A stretch of DNA of 64,000 bases, from the NCBI GenBank assembly GCA_019685655.1, contig JABFQP010000004.1, positions 153,572 through 217,571 on the forward strand. Reading direction: 5' to 3'. The notes under the pieces were generated by a model. That model ran no database searches. It saw nothing but the letters and a program-made list of their open reading frames with translations, and was not told where the DNA came from. Made by a program: the position numbers and the translations under genes. Shown piece after piece: positions 26,544 to 35,965 of this stretch (the stretch's first letter is position 1; the number at the start of each line of letters is the position of its first letter). Source of the DNA: Candidatus Bathyarchaeota archaeon A05DMB-5. Lineage in GTDB: Archaea; Thermoproteota; Bathyarchaeia; Bathyarchaeales; Bathycorpusculaceae.

Positions 26544-28910
26544 ATGGAAAAGAAAACACCGAGAATCGGGATTTTCGTCTGCGAATGCGGCGGAAACATA
26601 GGCGACGTTGTGGACGTTAAAGCAGTTGTTGACGCAATTAAAAATTGGGAAGGTGTAGCAGTAGCCAAATATCACAAGTATTTATGTTCTAAACCAGCTC
26701 AGGAAATGATTATTGAAGCCATAAAAAAGGAGAATCTGGACAGAGTTGTAGTTGCTAGCTGCACGCCGCGTATGCACCTTGCTACTTTTCAAAGCGTGCT
26801 GGAAAGGGCTGGGTTAAATCCTTACATGCTTGAGTTTGTGAATATTCGAGAACAAGATTCTTGGGTTATGGGTCCACATCCATCGCAGGAAGCTACGAAG
26901 AAAGCGGTAAGCTTGATTAGGGGTGGTTATGAGCGGAGTAAGGAGCTTGAGCCTTTAGAAACTATCAGCGAGAAGGGTTCGCGGGAAATTCTTATTGTTG
27001 GCGGTGGAATTGCTGGGATTACGGCTGCGCTTGAGCTTGGTTATTTGGGTTATAAAGTGCATTTGGTTGAGCGAAAGCCGAGTATCGGCGGGAACATGGC
27101 GAAGTTGACGAAGGTTTTTCCAACTTTAGATTGTGCACAGTGTATTTTGACGCCGAGGATGGCTGAGGTTGGTAGGAATTCGAATGTTAATTTGCTTACT
27201 TATGCTGAGGTGCAAGAAGTTAGTGGGCGTCCTGGTAATTATAATGTTAAGGTGTTTATGAAACCGCGTGGTGTGGATGTTCAGAAGTGTAGAAGTTGTG
27301 GTGTGTGTGCTAAGGTTTGTCCGGTTTCTGTTCCGGACGAGTTTAATGAGGGTTTGTCGAAGCGAAAGGCGGCTTACATTGAGTTTCCGCAGGCTGTTCC
27401 TTCTGCTTATGTGATAGATTTTGAGGCTTGTAACAAGTGCCGTAAATGTGAGCAGCTTTGTCCTGCTAAAGCCATTAATATTGATGATGCTGGGCAGGTT
27501 GTGGAGTTGAAGGTTGGCGGCATAATTTTGGCTACTGGTTATCAGCTTTATGATGCGCGTAAACTTGAGACTTTTGGTTATGGTGTTTACAAGGATGTTA
27601 TTACGATGATGGATTTGGAGCGGTTTGTTTCTGCGACTGGTCCAACTGGTGGGTATGTTAAGCGTGCGGATGGCATTGATGTTAAGCGTGTGGCGATTGT
27701 TTTGTGTGCTGGTTCGCGTGATAAGAAATATATTCCTTATTGTAGCCGCATTTGTTGCATGTACGCTTTGAAGCAGGCTTTTGTGTTGAAGAAGATGTTG
27801 GGTATTGATGTTACGATTTATTATACGGATATTAGGGCTACTGGAAAGGGTTATGAGGATTTGTATTGGCGTGATCAGGAAGCTGGTGTTACTTTTATTC
27901 GTGGGAAAGTGGCGGAAGTTTTTAAGAATAACAGTAATGGTAAGCTTGTGGTTCAGGCTGAGGACACGTTGACTGGTGAGGTTGGCGAAGCAGAGTTTGA
28001 CATGGTTGCTTTGGCGACGCCCATGGTTCCTCCTAAGGGTTTGAAGGAGCTTGCGGAGAAGATGAAGGTTTCGATTGGTGAGGATGGTTTCATAACTGAG
28101 AAGCATCCGAAGCTTGACCCTGTGGATTCGCTTGTTACTGGAATTTTTGCTTGTGGTTGCGCTTTGAGTCCGAAGGATGTGCGTGATACGGTTAGTGATG
28201 GTTTGGGGGCTGCTGCTAAGGCGGCTTTGTTTTTGAAGAGTGATTATGTTACTACGAGTCCGGAGAAGGCGTTTGTGATTGCGGATTTGTGTAACGGTTG
28301 TCAAGCATGTGTGCCTGTTTGCCCAGTTAATGCGATAACGATGCAGAATGGTAAGGCTAAGGTTGACCCGTTTCAGTGTGTTGGGTGCGGTGCTTGTATT
28401 CCTGTTTGTCCGCAGGAAGCGATTGATTTTCGGAATTCGACGAGTAGGCAGTTGTTTGCGCAGTTGCGTGGAGTGCTTGCGGATAAGGATGCTGGCGAAG
28501 TGCGGGTTGTGGCGTTTGTGGATAAGAATGTTGGGTATACAGGTATGGACTTTTTGGGTTTGGACCGTGCGAATTATCCGGAGAATATTCGTATTATCGC
28601 GGTTCCTTCTACGGCGATTTTGGGTAGGAAGCATTTGCTTAGTGCGTTTGCTTTTGGTGCAGATGGTGTTTTGGTGATTGAAGGTAGTGAGGAGATTGAT
28701 GAGAAGTTTACGAAGAAGCGGATGATTGAGTTGGGTCGGGAGTTGGCGCAGTTTGGTGTGGAAAGCATGCGTGTGCGGTATAGTTATGTGCCTTTGCCAG
28801 TTTATAAGAAGGCTGCGGAGTTGTTTTCGATGTTTACTGAGCGTATTAAGAAATTTGGTCCTTTGGCGGACGAGAAGCGGAATGCGATAAGGCAGAAGTT
28901 GAATGTTTAG
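26544..28910 (+). CDS. hdrA: Second HdrA, with Cys-less MvhD-like tail
   Basis: About 788 residues with FCECGGNIGD-type N-terminus (Cys13, 15, 48, 73 kept; the last expected Cys is Asp105 in REQDSW), FAD fold VGGGIAGITAALELGYLG, CRSCGVCAKVCP and CNKCRKCEQLCP inserts, YCSRICCMYAL loop, and ferredoxin CNGCQACVPVCP and CVGCGACIPVCP. The final 125 residues align with MvhD but every Cys is replaced (VDKNVG, VPSTAI, EGSEEID). So it cannot accept electrons through a [2Fe-2S] cluster there. GGAG at 26530 supports ATG 26544. Divergent from the HdrD-like gene. G/T-rich codons, and a long antisense frame arises from them. Confidence 0.9.
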   Translation: MEKKTPRIGIFVCECGGNIGDVVDVKAVVDAIKNWEGVAVAKYHKYLCSKPAQEMIIEAIKKENLDRVVVASCTPRMHLATFQSVLERAGLNPYMLEFVNIREQDSWVMGPHPSQEATKKAVSLIRGGYERSKELEPLETISEKGSREILIVGGGIAGITAALELGYLGYKVHLVERKPSIGGNMAKLTKVFPTLDCAQCILTPRMAEVGRNSNVNLLTYAEVQEVSGRPGNYNVKVFMKPRGVDVQKCRSCGVCAKVCPVSVPDEFNEGLSKRKAAYIEFPQAVPSAYVIDFEACNKCRKCEQLCPAKAINIDDAGQVVELKVGGIILATGYQLYDARKLETFGYGVYKDVITMMDLERFVSATGPTGGYVKRADGIDVKRVAIVLCAGSRDKKYIPYCSRICCMYALKQAFVLKKMLGIDVTIYYTDIRATGKGYEDLYWRDQEAGVTFIRGKVAEVFKNNSNGKLVVQAEDTLTGEVGEAEFDMVALATPMVPPKGLKELAEKMKVSIGEDGFITEKHPKLDPVDSLVTGIFACGCALSPKDVRDTVSDGLGAAAKAALFLKSDYVTTSPEKAFVIADLCNGCQACVPVCPVNAITMQNGKAKVDPFQCVGCGACIPVCPQEAIDFRNSTSRQLFAQLRGVLADKDAGEVRVVAFVDKNVGYTGMDFLGLDRANYPENIRIIAVPSTAILGRKHLLSAFAFGADGVLVIEGSEEIDEKFTKKRMIELGRELAQFGVESMRVRYSYVPLPVYKKAAELFSMFTERIKKFGPLADEKRNAIRQKLNV

Positions 28911-28931
28911 GCGATTGTGTTCTTTTTGTGC

Positions 28932-28969
28932 GCGGAGAGTTATAGCCCCCCTTATAAATAGGTTGAAAT
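28932..28969 (-). repeat. Dispersed 3' motif, copy 2
   Basis: Read on the minus strand it is ATTTCAACCTATTTATAAGG, a run of G (six in all), then CTATAACTC and TCCGC. It begins 36 bases after the stop of the minus-strand tgtA gene and ends near the stop of hdrA. Same core and placement as copies at 19571 and 63331. CCTTATAAATAGG inside is a near-palindrome resembling an archaeal TATA box on either strand. Confidence 0.6.
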
Positions 28970-29004
28970 TGTGGTTAGGGTTTGGGTTGTTGGTTAGGTC
29001 GAAG

Positions 29005-30555
29005 CTATTTTGTGTTTAGGATTTTGAGTGTGATGGGTTTTTGTTTGCAGGCTTTTTTGCACGCTTTTAATATGGTTTTGTTCCAGTTTTGTGGGTAGTG
29101 TATTAGCGTTATGGTTTTGTAGTTTGTGCGTTTGATGTAGTTTGCGATTTGGTTTGCGACGTATTCTATTGTTTCTTTGTCGAGTGGCATGGCGGTTTCG
29201 TGTTGTGAGAGGGGGTAAACTTCGTCGAGTTCGATTGGGATTACTCCGAAAGGCGCAGCGTAAAAGCAAATGTGCATGTCGTTTAAGTTTTTGTTGAGGC
29301 TTTTTTGGATTTGTTTGAATTCTGGTGATTTGTGGAAGGGTTTTGTTCGTGTCTGTGGCACAAGCAAGAGAGTTTTTGCGTTTTTGGGTGGTGTGTATCT
29401 TTCTGTTAAGCGTTTTTTGTGGCGGACTATTTCTGGTCGCATTAATCCTACTGAGCTATAGTAGAAGAGTCCGCTTGGTTTTGTTGTTGGGCTATGTTTT
29501 TCGATGAATTCTTCATATTTCTTTAATTGTTTTAACGCTTGGAGCAGTGAGGGGTGGACGTGGGCTCGCATTTCCAGGTGTTCCCATAGACGTCCGTCTT
29601 TTATGGCTTGTTTTATGCGTTTTAGCTCTGCAACACAGACGTATAGGTTGTGTTCTGCAAGGAAGACTTCTCTTTCGTTTTTGGGCATTTCCAAAACTTG
29701 TTTCGGCGTCACCTTTGCGCATTTTGGGCATGTACATGGGAAATAGTCTAGGTCGTTTAAATGGTGTGTGCCCGAGTCTGTCATGTAGCGGTTTTGGCGG
29801 GCGTATATGGCGTAGGCTGCAGAGTCGAAGAAGTCGCATCCGAGAGCTATTGCCAATGCGAACATGAAGGGGTGTCCAGCACCGAAAAGGTGTAAGGGTC
29901 TGTCTGATGGCAAGTTCATTTTTGCAGTCATTATCATGTCTACGAGTACGTCGAAGCGGTAGGTTTCCATGACTTCTGTTGGGCTTCCTAAAGCGTGAAT
30001 TTGGAAGGGCAACTTGCTCATTTCGCGGGCGGATTTAGCCACTAAATCTAGATGTTTGCCTCCTTGGACTGGACCAACCCATAGGATGTCATCGCGGGTT
30101 TTGGTTTTGAAAAGCTGTCGTGCACGTTTTAGTGTTTCTTTTACTGTGTTTTGTGCGTGGGTTTTTGTGACTTTCCAGCCTGTTGGAATGTCTAGGATTG
30201 TAGCGATGTCCGTGTCTATCTGTTCTTGGTATTGGATTATTTCTTTTTGTGTGATGTCTATGTTGCCGTAAACGAGGATTTGGTAGGCGCCAGAATCCGT
30301 CATTATTGCACCGTCAAAGCCTAAAAACTTGTGTAAGCCTTGCTGTATAGGCTGATCATGGAAACGCTTGCGGATTATGTAAGCGTTGGTTATTAACGCG
30401 TTTAAGCCAAACTCAGTCATTATCCTTTTCGGCGGAATAGGCTGAATAGAAGGGTTAACAACAGGAAACAACAAAGGAGTCTCAACAATACCGCTTTTAG
30501 TTTTTAACCTACCAATCCTCGCAAGCAAATCCCGCTCCCTAACCTCAAAATTCAT
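29005..30555 (-). CDS. tgtA: Archaeosine tRNA-guanine transglycosylase, lacking a PUA domain
   Basis: The enzyme inserts preQ0 at position 15 of archaeal tRNA. Catalytic barrel signatures: MTDSGAYQILVYG, a nucleophile Asp in ILDIPTGW, VQGGKHLDL, and the zinc site around PCTCPKC. Residues about 345-516 are a DUF5591-like domain. The family usually ends with a PUA domain near 580-650 residues; this one stops at 516 with no PUA, so RNA binding may need a separate protein. TATA-like CTTATAAAAA (30588-30597, reading as TTTTTATAAG on the minus strand) and AGGTTTG precede the ATG. Confidence 0.9.
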   Translation of the reverse strand: MNFEVRERDLLARIGRLKTKSGIVETPLLFPVVNPSIQPIPPKRIMTEFGLNALITNAYIIRKRFHDQPIQQGLHKFLGFDGAIMTDSGAYQILVYGNIDITQKEIIQYQEQIDTDIATILDIPTGWKVTKTHAQNTVKETLKRARQLFKTKTRDDILWVGPVQGGKHLDLVAKSAREMSKLPFQIHALGSPTEVMETYRFDVLVDMIMTAKMNLPSDRPLHLFGAGHPFMFALAIALGCDFFDSAAYAIYARQNRYMTDSGTHHLNDLDYFPCTCPKCAKVTPKQVLEMPKNEREVFLAEHNLYVCVAELKRIKQAIKDGRLWEHLEMRAHVHPSLLQALKQLKKYEEFIEKHSPTTKPSGLFYYSSVGLMRPEIVRHKKRLTERYTPPKNAKTLLLVPQTRTKPFHKSPEFKQIQKSLNKNLNDMHICFYAAPFGVIPIELDEVYPLSQHETAMPLDKETIEYVANQIANYIKRTNYKTITLIHYPQNWNKTILKACKKACKQKPITLKILNTK

Positions 30556-30954
30556 TATCAAACCTAAACAGAATCAGAATGAACGTGCTTATAAAAATGT
30601 GGACAGAGTATGTGGTTGAACCGTAAAGTATATCAGAATGTTTGCATGGAAAGATTGTTGGAGATTGTTATGTGTTTGTAACTATGAATATTTAAGACAT
30701 TGCTTTAGTTTAGAGAGACAAATGAGGTAAATTAGAAAAATGCGTTTATTTGTTGAGCTAAGAGGTTAATTGCGGCAAGAAGGGACGTCTGATTTCAATT
30801 CTGAGTTTTCCTCAGAGATATTCAACAGGGGCATATTGCCGAAATTATCAGCATCTTTCTATTTTTTTTCACCACATTCTTTAACCAACAGTGTTGGAAA
30901 AACAAAAATAGTGAAATTGACACACGAAAACTTTGCTTTCTGGAGATTGAAATT
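30556..30954. other. Divergent intergenic region between tgtA and the frameshifted secreted-protein gene
   Basis: About 400 bases. The left end carries the tgtA promoter (TATA at 30588-30597 on the minus strand). Near the right end, GGAG at about 30941 serves the downstream ATG at 30955. A 62-codon open frame on the plus strand (30770..30958) has poor amino-acid content and overlaps the next start, so I do not call it. Otherwise AT-rich with nothing recognisable. Confidence 0.5.
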
Positions 30955-31699
30955 ATGAGAAAAGAAAAATTAGTAGCTCTAGCGGCAGTAACTCTCATCT
31001 TGTTCGCTATCCTTCCAAGCTTATCATTTGCCAGACCTCAAAATGACGCAGGTAGCGGTACAGATGCTGGCAACACTCCTTCAACAGCTTTACCAATCTC
31101 GCCAGGCTCATACAAAGGCACCCTATACTATCCAAGTCCAACCGACACGGTAGACTTCTACAATTTCACTATCACGGTTGGAGACTGGATGTACGTGACC
31201 ATGACTCCTCCATCCACTGCTGATTTCCAATTAGAAGTCCACAGTCCAGACGGAAACGTGTATGGTTCTTACAACGGTGCTGGGCAGATGGAAAGCATCA
31301 ACCACCGAGCCGAAATAGGGGGCGTTTGGAGCATACGCGTTTCACGATATACTGGTGAAGGGCAATACACATTCAACTTAAGCATAACATCAGGACACGC
31401 GCAGTTGACAGTGTGTGTTCCACAAGCACCTCCAGAAGGAGTCATTGTATGGATAGACGGACAAGCTTACATAGCATACGCAAACACTCCAGTGGTCGTC
31501 ACCCTAGCAACGGGCACACACACTTGAAGCGGAAAGAAGCTTTCTCAAAGAAGAATGGATGCCTGGAACCTACTATATCTACACGTTCCAGAAATGGTCA
31601 GACGGCGTAACAGCAAACCCACGCAATATAAATCTAACTCAAAACATGACAATAACAGCGTACTACTTACGGTCAAAATACGGAATACAAATTTATTAA
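30955..31699 (+). pseudogene. Secreted PPC-like domain protein, frameshifted at a CA repeat
   Basis: The first frame (to TGA 31525-31527) has a signal peptide (KLVALAAVTLILFAILPSLSFA) split by description only: basic start, long hydrophobic run, SFARP cleavage region. Then a PPC-like beta domain (TDTVDFYNFTITVGDWMYVT) and the start of a second module (PEGVIVWIDGQAYIAY, VVVTLATGTHT). The module continues in another frame from about 31520: EWMPGTYYIYTFQKWSDG, then ANPRNINLTQNMTITAYY, ending TAA 31697. The break is in (CA)4; one more CA unit would restore a single reading frame. Either a pseudogene, a slippage switch or an assembly error. Confidence 0.7.
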
Positions 31700-31799
31700 G
31701 ACGAACACACTTCTTACCCTCTCTTTTTCTACGGCAAATTACGCCAAAACCTTAACTAGACGAAACAATTCTAGCTACTCAACAGGTAGTGAATAATAG

Positions 31800-33848
31800 A
31801 TGAGTATAAATAAACTTGTCAAAGACGAAATTTCTGGTGTTGTTGCTAAGGGTTTTGTTGAGCAAATCGCGCATTTTCATCGCATTCAAGGCTCCACAAT
31901 GTTTCATGAAGCCGCAGAATACGTCAGAAATGAACTGTTAAAAATAGGCTTAAAAGACGCTGTAATCGAACAGTTCACGGCGGACGGCAAAACCCAATAC
32001 TGGACACACACTTCACCCGTTGGCTGGACAGCCAAAAGCGCAGAACTCCACCTCGTCGAGCCAGAAGAACGCCTAATCGTACGCTACGAGGACGTACCCA
32101 CTTGCTTGCACACATACAGCAAAGCCACGCCGCCCGAAGGTGTAACCGCAGAGCTAATAGACGTGGGCAAAGGAACAAAACCCGAAGATTACGAAGGCAA
32201 AGACGTAAAAGGCAAATTCGTCCTCGCCACAGGTAGAGCCCATACGGTTCACGAAGAAGCAGTGCGGAAACGCGGCGCCTTAGCAGTAATAACAGACACG
32301 CTAACCTACGAAATGCCCGGAGTCCGCGAAAGCCTCGACATACCAGACGCTCATGCTTATCAAAGTATATGGCCAAAAGCCGAAGAAATCGACAAAGTAA
32401 CATTCGGCTTCAGCCTATCCAAACGCCAAGGCAACATGCTCCGCGCTTTGTTGGCGAAAGGCAAACCCGTGAAACTCAAGGCAAAAGTGGACGCGCAACT
32501 TTTCAGCGGCTACTCAGACGTGGTAACCGCCACAATAAAAGGCAAGTCGAAGCCAGACGAAGAAATCTTCCTCATAGCGCATTTGTGCCACCCAAAACAA
32601 AGCGCAAACGACAACGCTTCAGGAAGCGGCTTACTAATCGAAATCGCACGCACAGTCACAATGCTAATAAACAGCGGCAAAATCCAACCGCCAGACAGAA
32701 CCATACGCTTCTTCTGGGTTCCCGAAACACTAGGCACAGTCGCATACCTAAGCCAACACGAAGACATGTTCAACCATTTCATAGCGGGCATAAACTTGGA
32801 CATGGTAGGACAAAACCAGGAACTCTGCAAATCCACGCTAAACTTGGACTGCACACCAGACTCTTGCCCATCTTACTTGAACGATTACGTTTACAGCCTA
32901 ATTGAACAGTCCACCAAAGAATTCGACTCGCCAACCGCTTTCGGTTCAAGCTCAACCTTCCGCTACGCAGCAACAGCCTTTAGCGGAGGAAGCGACCACG
33001 CAGAATTCACAGAAGCAACCGTACACGCCCCATGCGTGATGCTGCTACAATGGCCAGATCTCTACTACCACACAAGCATGGACACAATTGACAAAGTAAG
33101 CGAAGACAGCCTCAAACGCGTAGGCTGGATAACCACAGTTGCCGCGTTAACACTTGCAAACGCCACAGCCGAAACCGCATATTTACTGGCACAGCTAACC
33201 GCTTCAAAAGGCATAACCCGCCTAGAAAACGCAACCACAGAAGCAATCGAGACGCTGTTCAAGAAAAAAGAAGACCCAAAACTTAAAGACAAACCAGAAG
33301 AACTAGCCAAAGAACTCACAAAAACAGCCACATACTACAAAAACAAAATAGCACACATCACATGGCGAGAACAAGAAGCAACCAAATCAACCCAAAAACT
33401 CGCACAAACACCAAAAATAACCGCCTTCATAAGTGGACTCTGCGAAGAAATCACAAACCAAGGCAAACAAAAAACCGCAAGAATAGAAGAAACTCTAAAC
33501 TTCATCACAGAAACATCCGCCTTAACCATTCCAACAACCATAGAAGAAACCGAACCAGAAAAAGAACTGAAAAAACTAGTTCCAAAACGCTTGTTCAAAG
33601 GCACATTAAACTTCGACATACTAAAGAAAACCTTAGGCGAAAAAGAATACGAATGGTACGAGGAAATCTGGGAGAAAGACCCCCAATTCGGCAAAAAAAT
33701 AGGTGAACTAATAAACTTCATGGACGGAAAACGAAACGCACATCAAATTCTAACAGCAGTCTCAGCAGAATACAACGAAACCAGCCCAGAACTTGCACTA
33801 AAGTTTCTCAGAGACCTAGAAAAAGCAAAACTACTCACTTTTGAATAG
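31800..33848 (+). CDS. M28-type peptidase (DUF4910-like) with PA insert and C-terminal winged-helix-like tail
   Basis: Residues about 15-430 form an aminopeptidase-like core with an inserted PA domain (KGKFVLATGRAHTVHEEAV). Candidate zinc ligands: AHLCHPK, NDNASGSG, VPETLGT, NLDMVGQ and YYHTSMDT. The PETxG form is typical of DUF4910 proteins. The remaining 240 residues are helical, and the last 45 (FMDGKRNAHQILTAV, ELALKFLRDLEKAKLL) resemble a PqqD or winged-helix fold. No signal peptide, so cytoplasmic. Stop overlaps the convergent MFS gene by 14 bases. Substrate not known. Confidence 0.78.
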   Translation: MSINKLVKDEISGVVAKGFVEQIAHFHRIQGSTMFHEAAEYVRNELLKIGLKDAVIEQFTADGKTQYWTHTSPVGWTAKSAELHLVEPEERLIVRYEDVPTCLHTYSKATPPEGVTAELIDVGKGTKPEDYEGKDVKGKFVLATGRAHTVHEEAVRKRGALAVITDTLTYEMPGVRESLDIPDAHAYQSIWPKAEEIDKVTFGFSLSKRQGNMLRALLAKGKPVKLKAKVDAQLFSGYSDVVTATIKGKSKPDEEIFLIAHLCHPKQSANDNASGSGLLIEIARTVTMLINSGKIQPPDRTIRFFWVPETLGTVAYLSQHEDMFNHFIAGINLDMVGQNQELCKSTLNLDCTPDSCPSYLNDYVYSLIEQSTKEFDSPTAFGSSSTFRYAATAFSGGSDHAEFTEATVHAPCVMLLQWPDLYYHTSMDTIDKVSEDSLKRVGWITTVAALTLANATAETAYLLAQLTASKGITRLENATTEAIETLFKKKEDPKLKDKPEELAKELTKTATYYKNKIAHITWREQEATKSTQKLAQTPKITAFISGLCEEITNQGKQKTARIEETLNFITETSALTIPTTIEETEPEKELKKLVPKRLFKGTLNFDILKKTLGEKEYEWYEEIWEKDPQFGKKIGELINFMDGKRNAHQILTAVSAEYNETSPELALKFLRDLEKAKLLTFE

Positions 33849-35037
33849 CTCCACCCTTCTTCCTCGCTCTCGTTTCTTCCAGAAAAAGCGGCAAAACCGC
33901 AGACACACCTATTGTTAAGGCAGAAGCGTAAAAAGGCGCCAACTGCCCCCACGCATCCCAGAGAACACCACTCAAAGCATTTCCAATTATCAACCCAACC
34001 CAAAATGTCGTCGCCGAGACACCATTAACGAAGCCCCACTGTGACTGAGGCGTAGAATCCATCATAAGCGTCTGAAAAGCAGGCCAAGACATATTCAACA
34101 AAGCATTAGACAAGAACATAAAAAGAACCAATTCAGCAAAATTGTGCGAATAAGCAAACAACAAGAAAAACGGAGAAGACACCAAAAACGTCCAAAACAT
34201 AACCTTTCTCCTGTCAAATCGGTCACTGCACTTGCCGCCTGGAAGTTGCACAACAATCGAAGCAACACCAAAACCCACAGCATACAATATTCCAATTAAA
34301 GTGTAATCCAAGTTAAAATTCAGCCTAGCAAAAACCGAAATCACCGGTCCAGTCGCGCCGATGCCGACGCCTTGAATTATGTTAATCAACGAGAACATAA
34401 CAAGCACAAACAAATATTTCCCAGCTACGCTGCTGTCAGCGTCATTTACGCTTTCAGCTTTCGCTTGTGGCTTTCTCCGAGTCTCACGCATCAGAAGCGT
34501 CAACGGAAAAACACTCAATATCAAAATGAAACACGCAAAGAAAGGAAAACGAATACCCAAAGCATCCGCGGCTGCTCCACCCAAAAAAGGAGCCACTGTC
34601 GAGCCAACCAACCATGAGATGTTCGTCCACCCATAAGCCGAAGCCATTCCACCGTTTGCAGAAGCATCCGCCACAATTGCCCAACGAACCGGAATATACA
34701 AACCCGTCGCGAAACCACTCAGCATCGCCCAAGGCACCAAATCCACCCAATTGTTGGCTAAGGCATACATTAAAGGCGGAAAAGCAGCCAGTAACGTTCC
34801 CAAAGCATGAATTTTTCTTCTACCATACTTGTCAGAGAGGAAACCGCTGAAAATCTGCACACCAGCCGCAAAAGCATTTGAAACAGAAAAGACAAAGCCA
34901 AGTTCTGTCATGGAAGCGTTAAGTTCAGTAATATAAATTGGCCATATTGGACTAATCAGGTTGAGGGTTAAGGAGCAAACTAAGAAAACGATGGAAAGAA
35001 GCAGTATGTCTCGTCCGTAACTCATAAAGCGTTGCAA
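33835..35037 (-). CDS. MFS transporter
   Basis: A 400-residue, 12-helix carrier. The MFS loop 2-3 motif appears as GFLSDKYGRRKIHALG, and a second-half counterpart as GGKCSDRFDRRKVMF. Family placement is general; no substrate-specific signature is visible. It is convergent with the M28 gene and divergent from the PAC2 gene. Codon use is G/T-rich, the reverse of its convergent partner. TTG 35037 with GGGGC upstream is a weak start; ATG 35025 is possible. Confidence 0.85.
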   Translation of the reverse strand: MQRFMSYGRDILLLSIVFLVCSLTLNLISPIWPIYITELNASMTELGFVFSVSNAFAAGVQIFSGFLSDKYGRRKIHALGTLLAAFPPLMYALANNWVDLVPWAMLSGFATGLYIPVRWAIVADASANGGMASAYGWTNISWLVGSTVAPFLGGAAADALGIRFPFFACFILILSVFPLTLLMRETRRKPQAKAESVNDADSSVAGKYLFVLVMFSLINIIQGVGIGATGPVISVFARLNFNLDYTLIGILYAVGFGVASIVVQLPGGKCSDRFDRRKVMFWTFLVSSPFFLLFAYSHNFAELVLFMFLSNALLNMSWPAFQTLMMDSTPQSQWGFVNGVSATTFWVGLIIGNALSGVLWDAWGQLAPFYASALTIGVSAVLPLFLEETRARKKGGAIQK

Positions 35038-35195
35038 TCTCGTTGCCCCTAGTCAAGCTAACCAGCCATCCTTCGAAAATGTCAACCGTCTATTTAACAA
35101 TTATGGGCTGGACGTAACGCCATATCGAGCAGAACATGTTTATAATTGTGATTTTGTTTACATTACCCTGTTCACAGCAGACAGAGGCTAAAAGC

Positions 35196-35948
35196 ATGGT
35201 TTGCACAATTAAAATCTATGAAAAACCAAAACTTAACAATCCAGTTCTGATAGAGGGCTTGCCAGGCATAGGATTCGTAGCCAACATTGCCTCTTTACAT
35301 TTAATCAGCGAGTTAAAAGCCAAACTTTTCGCCGAGATTCTCTCCGCTTCTTTTCAAGACTTGGCTGTGACAACCGAAACTGGAGGCGCACGTTCACCAA
35401 TAAACGAGCTTTACTATTACAAGGCAGACGGCGGCGGTCGCGACTTAATAATATGGTATGGCAACACCCAAGCGTTAACAACTTTTGGGCAATACGAGCT
35501 CTGCGGACGCGTTTTGGACATAGCGGAAGAGTTAGACTGCCGTTTTCTAGTCACCCTAGGCGGGTTTAAACAAGACGAAATAAAGGAAATTCCACAGGTT
35601 TACTGCGCAGCCACAGACGCTGAGACCGCAAAGGAAGCCTTAAGCTTGGGAACGAAGATGATGGTTGGACAAATCTTCGGCGTTGCTGGGCTTCTAGTAG
35701 GGCTTGGCAGGCTCAGAGGCTTCAAAGGTTTCTCGCTTTTAGTCGAAACACCAGGAACTTATCCTGACGCTAACGCTACGCGTTATGCTTTGTCGGTGCT
35801 GAACAAGTATTTGAACATGAATGTTGACTTGTCAAAGTTGGATGTGGCTGCGGAGAAGACCCAAAAAATACTGGAGTCTTTCGGTTTGATTAGAACTGTC
35901 GTTGAACCACAAAAGAAGGAAGAGCAGAAATTCCGCTGGTTCGTCTAA
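35196..35948 (+). CDS. PAC2 family protein (proteasome assembly chaperone-like)
   Basis: PAC2 proteins act as chaperones for proteasome assembly in eukaryotes and occur widely in archaea. The N-terminus (LNNPVLIEGLPGIGFVANIA) and TTFGQYELCGRVLDIAEELD, then ITLGG-like VTLGGF and FGVAGLLVGLGRLRGFKG are characteristic. A helical tail ends KKEEQKFRWFV. I start at the MVCTIKIYEKP ATG because GAGG lies upstream and earlier in-frame codons give an unlikely hydrophobic extension. Convergent with the helicase gene. Confidence 0.85.
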   Translation: MVCTIKIYEKPKLNNPVLIEGLPGIGFVANIASLHLISELKAKLFAEILSASFQDLAVTTETGGARSPINELYYYKADGGGRDLIIWYGNTQALTTFGQYELCGRVLDIAEELDCRFLVTLGGFKQDEIKEIPQVYCAATDAETAKEALSLGTKMMVGQIFGVAGLLVGLGRLRGFKGFSLLVETPGTYPDANATRYALSVLNKYLNMNVDLSKLDVAAEKTQKILESFGLIRTVVEPQKKEEQKFRWFV

Positions 35949-35965
35949 AATCGCAAATATATAAT

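Noticed and set aside
27126..28634. A 502-codon open frame on the minus strand opposite hdrA
   Set aside because: It is antisense to a clear HdrA gene and has an unnatural Asn/Arg/Thr/His-rich sequence; it follows from the G/T-rich codon choice of hdrA.
30770..30958. 62-codon frame before the frameshifted secreted gene
   Set aside because: Unremarkable composition, no convincing ribosome site, overlaps the next start.
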